Source of the DNA: Rhodospirillales bacterium
GTDB taxonomy: Bacteria; Pseudomonadota; Gammaproteobacteria; Steroidobacterales; Rariloculaceae
Direction of reading: 5' to 3'
Assembly (NCBI GenBank): GCA_024640665.1
Contig: JAHEEO010000039.1
Location: forward strand, 1 to 16,284
DNA: 16,284 nucleotides
Shown here: positions 1 through 7,607 of the stretch, piece by piece
Position numbering within the stretch: the stretch's first letter is position 1
How the letters are laid out: each line of letters starts with the position of its first letter
The notes under the pieces: model-generated
What the model saw: the letters and a program-made list of their open reading frames with translations, nothing else
The model's database searches: none
What the model was told of the DNA's origin: nothing
Made by a program: the position numbers and the translations under genes

Positions 1-823
1 TTTGCAGAGCGACGGCCATGTTGTCGCCAAGCTTGTACAGCAGTACGAAACCGATAATGGCCACGGCAGATTGAATTGTGCCGCGCGAAAAAAACTCGGT
101 GAATGGTTCTATGACCGCTGCCTTCAAGGTTTGTGGTGGACGCACTTCGGTGCTCGTTTCCGGAATAAACAGTGTTGAAGTAATTCCGACGAGCATAAAC
201 AGCGCCACCACCCAAAAGACAACCGACCATGGCATTCGATCAGCCAGCACGAACGCCAGCGAACCCGGCACTAAGCCGGCGATGCGGTAGGCGTTTACGT
301 GAATCGAATTGCCCAGTCCGAGTTCGCGGTCTGGCAGCAGTTCACGTCGATAGCCATCGATAACGATGTCCTGGGTTGCGCTGAAAAACGCCGTTGCGGC
401 GACGAACCAAATAACCGGTCTAATATCAGTCATCGGGTCGATGCCGCTGAAGCCCGCGATGCTCAACAGCAACGCGATTTGCATCAGTATGATCCAACCC
501 CGGCGCCGGCCGAGAAACGGCAGCTGGTAGCGATCAATGAGCGGTGACCACAAGAACTTCCAGTTATACGGCAGTGTCAAGATTGCGAATAAGCCAATCG
601 TACTCAGATCAACGCCTTCGTTGCGCAGCCAGCCTGGTACGAGTTGCGTGAGTACATACAACGGCATGCCGGAAGACAAACCGAGAAATACGCAGATCAG
701 CATGCGGCGGTTCAGCAAAATTTGTCGCCAAATCGGCTGGTCGGCCTCAGCGCTGGTTGCCGACGCGTTGGGCGAGACACCGGGAGTCGGTGCTGCGCGC
801 TCGCTAGTAGGTTCAGTGGCCAC
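1..823 (-). CDS. ampG: AmpG-family muropeptide MFS permease (partial, C-terminus outside window)
   Basis: Inner-membrane major-facilitator permease expected to import GlcNAc-anhydroMurNAc peptides for peptidoglycan recycling. The reverse-strand translation shows family hallmarks: FLGLSSGMPLYV in the first membrane helix, YNWKFLWSPLIDRY followed by LGRRRGWI in the helix 2-3 loop region, then FFSATQDIVIDGYRRELLP, and LLYKLGDNMAVAL near the window edge. These match E. coli AmpG segments (KFLWSPLMDRY, FGRRRGW, SASQDIVFDA, LYKLGD) as I remember them. About 274 residues are visible, roughly the N-terminal half. The start is chosen as GTG at 823-821, nine bases after the trmB stop and in the same frame. 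The first ATG (703-701) would cut into the first membrane helix. The GTG start gives an unusual 30-residue Ala/Ser/Pro/Glu-rich cytoplasmic tail. Probably co-transcribed with trmB. Family call firm, exact start less so. Confidence 0.88.
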   Translation of the reverse strand, partial: MATEPTSERAAPTPGVSPNASATSAEADQPIWRQILLNRRMLICVFLGLSSGMPLYVLTQLVPGWLRNEGVDLSTIGLFAILTLPYNWKFLWSPLIDRYQLPFLGRRRGWIILMQIALLLSIAGFSGIDPMTDIRPVIWFVAATAFFSATQDIVIDGYRRELLPDRELGLGNSIHVNAYRIAGLVPGSLAFVLADRMPWSVVFWVVALFMLVGITSTLFIPETSTEVRPPQTLKAAVIEPFTEFFSRGTIQSAVAIIGFVLLYKLGDNMAVALQ

Positions 824-832
824 TGGGCTTAT

Positions 833-1519
833 TCAGGCTTTTCGCAAGTAATAGAAGTCAGCGACTTGGTGGCCGAGACGCTGGCCGCGGCGCTCAAACT
901 TGGTGGGTGGCCTTGCCGCCAGCGGATCGCTGGCAAGTCGACCTTCGTCGGCGGGGGCAAAGTCTTTGGAATCATCCAGCACTTCGAGCATGTATTGCGC
1001 ATAGGGTGCCCAATCGGTTGCTGCATGCAGCAGCGCGCCCGGTTTCATGACGCCAGCAAGCTGGCTTAAAAACTCCGGCTGAATGAGACGCCGTTTGTGA
1101 TGCCGCTTTTTCGGCCACGGGTCTGGAAAAAAGATATTGACGGTATCCAAGCATTCCGGCTCGAGCATGTGCGCAATGACATCAACTACGTCATGTTGCA
1201 CGATGCGGACATTATCTAGATTTGCTCGTTGCAACAGCACCAACAAATGCCCGACGCCGGGCTCGTGCACTTCGACGCCCAAGAAATCGGCTTGGGGCCG
1301 ATTAGCCGCCATGGTGAGTAGCGCTTCGCCATCGCCAAACCCAATGTCCAAGACACGCGGTGCCGTCCGGCCAAACATATGGTCGAAATCGATCCGTCGC
1401 TCCGTGTAATCGACACCGTAACGTGGCCAGAGCTGCTGCAGCGCTCGCTGTTGTGAGGGCGTAATACGACCGGGTCGGCGGACGAAGCTGCGGATCCGTC
1501 GCAAATGCGGGGTAGTCAT
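833..1519 (-). CDS. trmB: tRNA (guanine-N7-)-methyltransferase TrmB
   Basis: SAM-dependent methyltransferase that forms m7G46 in the variable loop of tRNAs, in the cytoplasm. The 228-residue product has the usual length. Visible motifs: LRRIRSFVRRPGRIT (residues 6-20), as in E. coli TrmB; the SAM-binding glycine motif LDIGFGDGEALL (57-68), where most relatives have E-I-G-F-G-x-G; FLGVEVHEPGVG (79-90); the family signature FFPDPWPKKRHHKRRL (130-145); ATDWAPYA (167-174); and the C-terminal TKFERRGQRLGH (206-217). The ATG at 1519 places the conserved RRIRSFVRR near the N-terminus as expected; no clear Shine-Dalgarno sequence precedes it. It is the first gene of a minus-strand pair with the ampG-like permease, and is divergent from the kinase gene. 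No abnormal residue or frameshift seen. Confidence 0.96.
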   Translation of the reverse strand: MTTPHLRRIRSFVRRPGRITPSQQRALQQLWPRYGVDYTERRIDFDHMFGRTAPRVLDIGFGDGEALLTMAANRPQADFLGVEVHEPGVGHLLVLLQRANLDNVRIVQHDVVDVIAHMLEPECLDTVNIFFPDPWPKKRHHKRRLIQPEFLSQLAGVMKPGALLHAATDWAPYAQYMLEVLDDSKDFAPADEGRLASDPLAARPPTKFERRGQRLGHQVADFYYLRKA

Positions 1520-1821
1520 GAACGCAAAGCACCAAGACGAGTGCGTGCCGGCGTGACACCAGCGCGCAAAATGTTGTCCGCATAATCACTGCGGGCTAAC
1601 TGTTAAGCATACGGATTCTCGTTGAGCGCGTCGAAGCATGTTTGTCGGCACAGCCAGTGAGCAGCGCCGTATTCGGCCTGATTTCATACGCCAAGCGTAG
1701 AACGAGTCTATGCCGCCCCTGGGTTTTTTGAAGCTGTGTCGCAAAGTTCAGGTGTAGGCGTCAAGAATCACGGCAATGTGCCGTTAGAGGCTTATGGTGG
1801 GATTTTGTCGAGACATCTCTA
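1520..1821. other. Divergent intergenic region without recognisable gene
   Basis: This 302-base gap separates trmB (minus) from the kinase-HDOD gene (plus) and must hold the promoters of both. I find no convincing sigma70 promoter on either strand. For trmB a weak possibility is a TTAACA box (rev. comp. around 1599-1604) about 16 bases from TATGCG. For the kinase gene I see only a weak TTGAAG at 1728-1733 without a good -10 at the right distance. The frame of the kinase gene stays open back to a TGA at 1729-1731, but there is no ATG in that stretch. No strong hairpin, repeat or small ORF with coding character was found. Confidence 0.5.
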
Positions 1822-3633
1822 GTGACGAGAAAACAAAGCATTGGCCGATACGAGGTCAAGGAACGCATCGGTCGTGGCATGCAGGGCACGGTATTTTTAG
1901 CCCAAGACCCGGTTTTGGATCGGCTTGTGGCCATAAAATTGCTGCATGGCGACGATCCGCTGGATATGGATGGCGAAAACGCTCATCCGCCGCTGGAAGC
2001 GCGCATATCCAGCAAGCTGCGCCACCCAAACATCGTGTCCATTTTCGACATCGGCAGCCAGAATGGCATTCCATACCTGGTTTTCGAATATGTGCAGGGC
2101 CAGACGCTGCGGCAGCTGATCGGTTCGCATGGCAGCTTGTCACTCGAGCAAACTTGTTCGATCGCAAAACCGATCCTCGACGCAGTTGCCCATGCGCACA
2201 AGCAAGGGGTCGTGCATCTGGACTTGAGCCCCCGCAATGTACTGATCAATGCCGACGGCGAGCCGAGAGTGATGGATTTCGGCCTCTCGCAGTTCGCAAA
2301 CAACATGACACGCGAGGGCGATGAGGTAAGAGGCTCGTTGTTGTATATGGCACCGGAGCATTTCTCTACCGAAGCGCTGGGGACTTACACCGACGTATTT
2401 GCGCTCGGCGCAATGATCTATCAGCTAGTAACCGGGACGACGACAGTCGAAGGCGATACCGTAGAAGAGGTCGTCAAGAAAATAGTGCGTTCGCCGGTGG
2501 ACATGGAAAGGTTGCCGGAGAGCGCATACTCAAAGGCGTTCGCGACGTTCTTGCAGGGCAGTCAGCAGAAAGATTTTCGGATGCGTTATCAAGACGCTGC
2601 GGAAATGAGCGCCGCGTTCAACAGTTTCCTGGTTGAGAATCCGCTCGAAATTCGTGCCGATGCAGACTCTATTCGCGATCACAGCACAGTCCAGTTCTTA
2701 CTGCGGCGAATGCAGCGCAAGGAGGACTTTCCCAGCATCAGCCGTGTGTTAGTCGACATCAATCGGCTCACCAATGATGGCGGGAATGGCACTTCTGCCG
2801 ACGGGCTGGCTAACGTCATTCTGCGCGACTATGCGCTCACGAAGAAGATCATAAAGATCGTCAATTCGCCGTTTTATGCGCGCTCCGGTGCGGAGGTGAC
2901 GAGCATTTCCCGGGCCATAGTCGTACTGGGCCTCGATCGTGTTCGCGCTACTGCCAACAGTTTGGCGTATTTCAGCAAACTGCAAGGATCCACGACGACG
3001 ACCCTGTTGCGTGACTCGATGATTCGCTCTTTCTTGAGCGGCCTGTTGGCAAGACATCTTGCTCAGCGGGCCAAGTCGAAGAGCGCAGAGGAAGCGTTCA
3101 TCTGCGGGCTGTTCCGCAACTTAGGTGAAAATCTCGCGATTTATTACTTCCCGGAAGACTACGAAGAAATCAAAGAACTCGTTGATGCAAGCCTGGAAGA
3201 CAAGAATGCGGCATCCGAGCGCGTGCTGGGCGTTAGCTTTGCCGAATTAGGTGCCGAAGTCGCGAAGATTTGGCATTTGCCAGATTCGATCGTTGGCTCG
3301 ATGCGCAAGCCAAGCAGCGATGCGACGGAAGATCCGCATGCAGCCATGCGCGACCGCGCCGCGTTTTCCAATGATCTGTGTGCGCTGGTTAGCCTCCAGG
3401 CCGCAGATGGTCAGGATGTCGCCATGGAGCGCTTGCTTGCTGAGTACGGTGCCCGCTTGGATATCAGCGCAACTTACATCTATAAGTTATTTTCTGCGGG
3501 CCTCGAAAAGCTGCAGGAGAATGCCGGGATCCTCGAGCTCGATACGCAGCGCAGCCCATTCTGTCAGGCCGCATATGCTTGGCTGGAGCGGGTGGCCCCT
3601 GAAGACGCAGAGGCGGAGTCCGCAACCCGTTAA
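1822..3633 (+). CDS. Ser/Thr protein kinase-like domain fused to HDOD domain
   Basis: Cytoplasmic signalling protein of 603 residues with no signal peptide or membrane helix. The N-terminal kinase domain (about 9-270) has the glycine loop IGRGMQGTVFLA (16-27), ATP-anchoring K39 in VAIKLL, E59 as the helix-C glutamate, catalytic loop HLDLSPRN (133-140 region, D135 as base), DFG (152-154), MAPE (176-179) and DVFALG (191-196). In the catalytic loop the HRD arginine is Leu and the lysine of D-L-K-P-x-N is Ser. The C-terminal half (about 300-500) is HDOD-like: LRDYALTKKIIKIVNSPFY, TSISRAIVVLGLDRVR and ICGLFRNLGENLAIYYF, the last lacking the His-Asp pair of true HD phosphohydrolases. A helical tail follows. 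GTG at 1822 is the only plausible start before the TGA at 1729. Substrate unknown; kinase activity is inferred. It leads a run of six co-directional genes. Confidence 0.9.
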   Translation: MTRKQSIGRYEVKERIGRGMQGTVFLAQDPVLDRLVAIKLLHGDDPLDMDGENAHPPLEARISSKLRHPNIVSIFDIGSQNGIPYLVFEYVQGQTLRQLIGSHGSLSLEQTCSIAKPILDAVAHAHKQGVVHLDLSPRNVLINADGEPRVMDFGLSQFANNMTREGDEVRGSLLYMAPEHFSTEALGTYTDVFALGAMIYQLVTGTTTVEGDTVEEVVKKIVRSPVDMERLPESAYSKAFATFLQGSQQKDFRMRYQDAAEMSAAFNSFLVENPLEIRADADSIRDHSTVQFLLRRMQRKEDFPSISRVLVDINRLTNDGGNGTSADGLANVILRDYALTKKIIKIVNSPFYARSGAEVTSISRAIVVLGLDRVRATANSLAYFSKLQGSTTTTLLRDSMIRSFLSGLLARHLAQRAKSKSAEEAFICGLFRNLGENLAIYYFPEDYEEIKELVDASLEDKNAASERVLGVSFAELGAEVAKIWHLPDSIVGSMRKPSSDATEDPHAAMRDRAAFSNDLCALVSLQAADGQDVAMERLLAEYGARLDISATYIYKLFSAGLEKLQENAGILELDTQRSPFCQAAYAWLERVAPEDAEAESATR

Positions 3634-3664
3634 CCGGGCCAGTTTCGAGTCAAAATTCGGCTGC

Positions 3665-3680
3665 CAACGTGGTAACGTTG
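3665..3680 (+). promoter_or_regulatory. Small hairpin immediately upstream of the ankyrin gene start
   Basis: Perfect 6-bp inverted repeat CAACGT-GGTA-ACGTTG in the 52-base gap between the kinase-HDOD gene and the ankyrin gene, ending five bases before the ATG at 3686. It sits where a Shine-Dalgarno sequence would be, and no clear purine-rich site is seen otherwise. AACGT occurs three times between 3666 and 3685. It could affect initiation or be chance; it is too weak and lacks the T-run of an intrinsic terminator. Confidence 0.3.
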
Positions 3681-3685
3681 AACGT

Positions 3686-5257
3686 ATGCCAACTCAGTTG
3701 AAGTTCGAATTTTGGGGGCCGCTGCTCGTGGCGGTGGTCTTCCTTGGCGCCGAACTTGCGCATTCCGCCGTGCCTCGGCCAGCCATCATCGATGCGGCGG
3801 CCGCTGGCGACACGGCACAGATTGCGGCGATGTTAACGGCGGATTCGGCCAGCGCACTCATTCAAGATGTAGACGGCACCACACCACTGCACTGGGCGGC
3901 GCTCGGTGGTCATTTGGATATTTTACGCTTGCTGCTCGCTGCAGGTGCAGACGTGGAAGCTGTCGATTCCCATGGCGTCACGCCTTTTTATCTGGCTGCC
4001 GTAAATGCCGATGCCGAATCTCTGGAGGCCTTGCTGGATGCGGGCGCAAACCCGAATGCGCATGCGACTAATGGCGAAACCATTCTGATGACAGTTGCCC
4101 GCGCCGGGTTGGCCGATGCCATTTCGCTGTTGCTCGAGCGCGGAGCTGACGTCGACGGACGCGACCGAAATTTCTTGCAGACGGCATTGATGATTGCCGC
4201 TCGGGAGGGTCATCTAGACGCAGTGCGGCTGTTGATCGAGCATGGCGCCGATGTCGATCTCCAAACGCGCATTGGGCCGACGCCGGAATTCGTGCCGCCC
4301 TGCAAAGGGACCGGCTGCGGTTCGGAGGGTGTCGGCATCAATCGAGGTGGTTTGCCGGATCGTGGTCGCCGCGCAGCGGCACTCGGCGGAATGACGGCGC
4401 TGCTGTATGCCGCGCGCGATAATCGAACCGCGGTCGCCACCGCGCTGATCGATGCCGGTGCCGACATACGCCTGGCCGAGGCAAATTCGATCGCGCCACT
4501 GTTGATGGCCTCGTTAAATAATCGCCGCGAGATTGGCCGGATGCTGCTTGCAGCCGGTGCGGACCCCAACCAGGATGACTTCTGGGGACGCACGCCATTG
4601 TGGGCCGCCGTTGAGCAGCGCAATCTGGATATGAACAATCGCGAGGTAGACAGCCCAACGCACAATGGTGTGGATCGGGCGCCCATCCTCGATTACATGC
4701 GCGCCCTGATCGAAGCCGGTGCTGACGTCAACGCACGCACGCGCGAAGTGCATCCGCCGCGCCGCTGGCTGTATTCGTTAAACGATGTTTCATGGGTGGA
4801 CTTCACAGGCCAAACAGCGTTTTTGAGAGCTGCGTTATCCGCCGACACGACGACGATGCGCCTGCTCCTCGAGCACGGCGCGGATCCCAATTTGCCGACG
4901 TTTGCAGGCACGACACCACTGATGGCTGCCGCCGGCGTTAATTGGGTCGTGGCGCAGACCTATACCGAATCGCCGGAGCAACAGCTCGCGGCCGTAAAGC
5001 TGTGTCTGGAGCTCGGAGCAGACATCAACGCGACCAACTCAATGGGGCTGTCTGCGCTGCTCGGCGCCGTGAATCGCGGTTCCAACCATATCGTGGAGTA
5101 CCTTGCCGCAAATGGGGCAGACCTCGATGTTGTCGATGTCGAAGGCCGCACGGCTTTGCGCTGGGCGGAAGGCGTATTCCTGGCTGCCGTGGGCGCAGAA
5201 CGTAAGCCGGATACCATCGCGTTGCTGCAGCGTTTGCAGAGAGCGCGCGCGCAATGA
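3686..5257 (+). CDS. Exported ankyrin-repeat protein of the PSD/HXXSHH gene cluster
   Basis: Product of 523 residues. An N-terminal signal peptide (hydrophobic 11-22, probable cleavage around AHSA 25-28) points to the periplasm. The rest is built of about ten ankyrin repeats; clear ones are DGTTPLHWAALGGHLDIL (63-80), QTALMIAAREGHLDAV (165-180), GRTPLWAAVEQ (301-311), TTPLMAAAGVNW (409-420) and GRTALRWAEGVF (487-498). Repeats are interrupted by longer inserts: about 195-233 (containing C206 and C211) , about 311-335, and WLYSLNDVSWVDFTGQ (361-376). Ankyrin arrays are protein-binding scaffolds, so the likely role is to hold or organise the neighbouring exported proteins; no enzyme motif is seen. 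The open frame extends back to 3251 inside the kinase gene, but the ATG at 3686 is chosen because it gives the signal peptide and avoids a long overlap. Its TGA overlaps the next start (ATGA). Confidence 0.87.
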   Translation: MPTQLKFEFWGPLLVAVVFLGAELAHSAVPRPAIIDAAAAGDTAQIAAMLTADSASALIQDVDGTTPLHWAALGGHLDILRLLLAAGADVEAVDSHGVTPFYLAAVNADAESLEALLDAGANPNAHATNGETILMTVARAGLADAISLLLERGADVDGRDRNFLQTALMIAAREGHLDAVRLLIEHGADVDLQTRIGPTPEFVPPCKGTGCGSEGVGINRGGLPDRGRRAAALGGMTALLYAARDNRTAVATALIDAGADIRLAEANSIAPLLMASLNNRREIGRMLLAAGADPNQDDFWGRTPLWAAVEQRNLDMNNREVDSPTHNGVDRAPILDYMRALIEAGADVNARTREVHPPRRWLYSLNDVSWVDFTGQTAFLRAALSADTTTMRLLLEHGADPNLPTFAGTTPLMAAAGVNWVVAQTYTESPEQQLAAVKLCLELGADINATNSMGLSALLGAVNRGSNHIVEYLAANGADLDVVDVEGRTALRWAEGVFLAAVGAERKPDTIALLQRLQRARAQ

Positions 5258-7605
5258 AGCCGCTTGTCGTTTGCAGTGGATTGCTGGCGGCAAGCGTCGC
5301 TGCGTTTTTGTGGTTGCGCGGGAATTCGCCGGGTGACCAGCAGCAGTCAGATCTGGCACTCATCGATCGGTATTGCACCGACTGCCATAACCCCGGCGAG
5401 CAAGCCGGCGGTTTGTCGCTGGTCGGACGCGATGTGGCGGGAATGCATGCCGATGCCGAAGTGTGGGAAGCCGTTGTCGAGAAACTGGAGGCGGGTATGA
5501 TGCCGCCGCCGGGCGAGCCGAGGCCGGCACTCGCCGAGCTCACGCGGTTTGTCAGTGGGCTCACGCAGCGGCTGGACGCTGCTGCCGAGCTCGATCCAAA
5601 CCCTGGCGCGCCGGTTCTGCACCGACTCAATCGCACGGAGTACGCCAACGCCGTGCGCGACTTGTTGGGCTTGCCTATCGATGTCACGACGCTGTTGCCG
5701 GCAGACGATTCCAGCGAGGGCTTTGACAATATTGCCAATGCCTTGAGCATTTCCCCCGCCCATATGCAGGCTTATCTATCCGCGGCAGCGAAGATCAGCC
5801 GACTCGCCGTCGGTGATTCCACGGTCAGCCCTGCCAACACAACCTACAACGCGAGCGGCGGACTGGATCATGCCTATCATATAGAGGGTCTTGCGCTTGG
5901 CACGCGCGGAGGGTTGCAAGCAACGCACATCTTTCCGCTAGATGCCGAGTACGAATTTTCTGCTCGGCGTTTCGGCGGCGGAATCTTTCTCGATACCGTT
6001 GGTGGTGATGAAGATCTCGAAGTCACACTGGATGGCGAGCGTATTCTTGTCGCGCCCGCCGGCGCGCCGGGAAATTTCCGGACTTTTGTTCCAGCGGGTG
6101 CACACGAATTAACGGCGACGCTGGTTGCGAGTTCAAAACCTCAAGGTGTCGACGATCTCTACGCTAATCTGGCGCGTAGTACGGGCGTCACGAGTCTGTC
6201 GATCATGGGTCCTTTCAATGCGTCGGGGCCCGGAGAAACCGAGAGTCGGGCGCGGATATTTACCTGTCGTCCTGTCACACGTGTCGGGACCCGTGGCGGC
6301 AGAGCCGATCAGACTGAGGCTGACTGCGCCCGGGATATTTTTCGGCGGCTTGCTACGCAGGCGTTTCGCCGTCCGATAAGTGAAGACGACGCGGCGCTCG
6401 AGTTGCTGATGGAACAATTTGCAACAGGCCGCGCATTGCGAGGATTCGAAACCGGCGTTCAATATGGGATAGCCCGAATTTTGGTTGATCCAGAGTTCAT
6501 CTTTCGGTTCGAGGCTGAGCCGGCTGACTTGGTGGATGGCGCGAGTTATGACGTCGGGCCTCTCGAATTGGCGTCGCGGCTTGCCTTTTTCCTGTGGAGC
6601 AGTATCCCAGACTCGGAGCTGCTGGCGCTGGCACAGTCCGGGGAGCTGCTGGATTCAGCGGTGCTGGCGGCGCAAGTGCACCGCATGCTGCGTGATTCGA
6701 AGTCCGACTCGCTAGTACACAGTTTTGCTGCACAATGGTTGATGTTGCGTCAGCTCGATACGGTCAACCCGGCATCGGGTGAATTCGACGCAAATCTGCG
6801 GCAGTCGTTTCGGCGCGAGACGGAATTGCTGTTCAATTCCATTCTTCGCGAAGATCGCAGTATCGTAGATTTGCTGTCGGCCGATTACACGTTTTTGGAT
6901 GAGCGGCTCGGTCGTCACTATGGTCTAACGCACATTCGTGGCAGCCATTTTCGGCGCGTTGATATTTCGAACACCCCGCGCCGCGGTATTCTCGGACATG
7001 GCAGTGTTCTAACCGTGACATCCGCGCCAAATCGTACTTCGCCGGTAATCCGAGGTGCATGGATTCTCGAGAATATTCTGGGAACGCCGGCGCCACTGCC
7101 GCCGCCGGGTGTTGAAACGAACCTGGATGAAGAGGCAAGCGCTGAGGCGTTGCCTGTATCGCTGCGTGCTCGGCTCGAGCAGCATCGCGCTGATCCGAGT
7201 TGCGCTGCTTGTCACAGTCTGATCGACCCGCTCGGCTTTGCGCTCGAGAATTATGATGAGGTTGGTCAATGGCGGGACTTCGATGGTCGCGAAGTGGTCG
7301 ATGCCAGTGGTGAGTTGTGGGACGGCACGCAGCTCAACGGCCCGGCCAGTTTGAACTCAGCGCTGCTGCAGCGTCGCGAAGCCTTCGTCCGTGTGGCCGT
7401 GAAAAAACTGCTGACTTACGCGCTCGGCCGGGCCGTTGAGCCGCACGATATGCCCGCGGTGCGCCGCATCGCCAACGCCGCGGCTGAGGACGACTACCGT
7501 TTTTCAGCATTAGTTCTCGGTATAGTGGATAGCGTCCCGTTTCGCATGAAGCGCAAGGAGCGGGAAGATATAAACTCGACTTTGGCTGCCGAGGCGGGGG
7601 GCTAG
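5254..7605 (+). CDS. Di-haem PSCyt/PSD multidomain protein (DUF1587/1595/1592/1588/1585)
   Basis: Large exported c-type cytochrome-like protein of 783 residues; function of the family is not established. Residues 4-22 form a signal or uncleaved membrane anchor. A first haem-binding motif CTDCH (41-45) with GMMPPP (81-86, likely methionine ligand) forms a PSCyt1-like domain. HRLNRTEYANAVRDLLGL (123-140) begins DUF1587. A beta-rich stretch (about 195-320) may be a carbohydrate-binding-like module. Then come DUF1595-like (about 360-420, ATQAFRRPIS), DUF1592-like (about 435-560, ELASRLAFFLWSSIPD), DUF1588-like (about 575-680, with the second haem motif CAACH at 650-654 in CAACHSLIDPLGFALENYD) and DUF1585-like (about 700-765). 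The start overlaps the ankyrin stop by four bases, and the HXXSHH gene follows after two bases. Such proteins are widespread in Planctomycetes and occur in other bacteria beside HXXSHH proteins. Substrate unknown; oxidoreductase role is inferred from the haems. Confidence 0.92.
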   Translation: MKPLVVCSGLLAASVAAFLWLRGNSPGDQQQSDLALIDRYCTDCHNPGEQAGGLSLVGRDVAGMHADAEVWEAVVEKLEAGMMPPPGEPRPALAELTRFVSGLTQRLDAAAELDPNPGAPVLHRLNRTEYANAVRDLLGLPIDVTTLLPADDSSEGFDNIANALSISPAHMQAYLSAAAKISRLAVGDSTVSPANTTYNASGGLDHAYHIEGLALGTRGGLQATHIFPLDAEYEFSARRFGGGIFLDTVGGDEDLEVTLDGERILVAPAGAPGNFRTFVPAGAHELTATLVASSKPQGVDDLYANLARSTGVTSLSIMGPFNASGPGETESRARIFTCRPVTRVGTRGGRADQTEADCARDIFRRLATQAFRRPISEDDAALELLMEQFATGRALRGFETGVQYGIARILVDPEFIFRFEAEPADLVDGASYDVGPLELASRLAFFLWSSIPDSELLALAQSGELLDSAVLAAQVHRMLRDSKSDSLVHSFAAQWLMLRQLDTVNPASGEFDANLRQSFRRETELLFNSILREDRSIVDLLSADYTFLDERLGRHYGLTHIRGSHFRRVDISNTPRRGILGHGSVLTVTSAPNRTSPVIRGAWILENILGTPAPLPPPGVETNLDEEASAEALPVSLRARLEQHRADPSCAACHSLIDPLGFALENYDEVGQWRDFDGREVVDASGELWDGTQLNGPASLNSALLQRREAFVRVAVKKLLTYALGRAVEPHDMPAVRRIANAAAEDDYRFSALVLGIVDSVPFRMKRKEREDINSTLAAEAGG

Positions 7606-7607
7606 CG

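Noticed and set aside
1711..1730. GC-rich stretch followed by six Ts upstream of the kinase gene as an intrinsic terminator
   Set aside because: The only stem is CCC-CT-GGG, which is too short to form a terminator, and no gene on that strand lies before it in the window.
3251..3685. Upstream extension of the ankyrin reading frame, open back to 3251
   Set aside because: It overlaps the end of the kinase-HDOD gene in another frame, its translation is basic low-complexity sequence with no domain, and it would bury the signal peptide that begins at 3686.
5025..5750. 241-codon open frame on the minus strand
   Set aside because: It runs antisense across the ankyrin and di-haem genes, its Ser/Arg/Pro-rich translation resembles no family, and the plus-strand products there carry clear domains.
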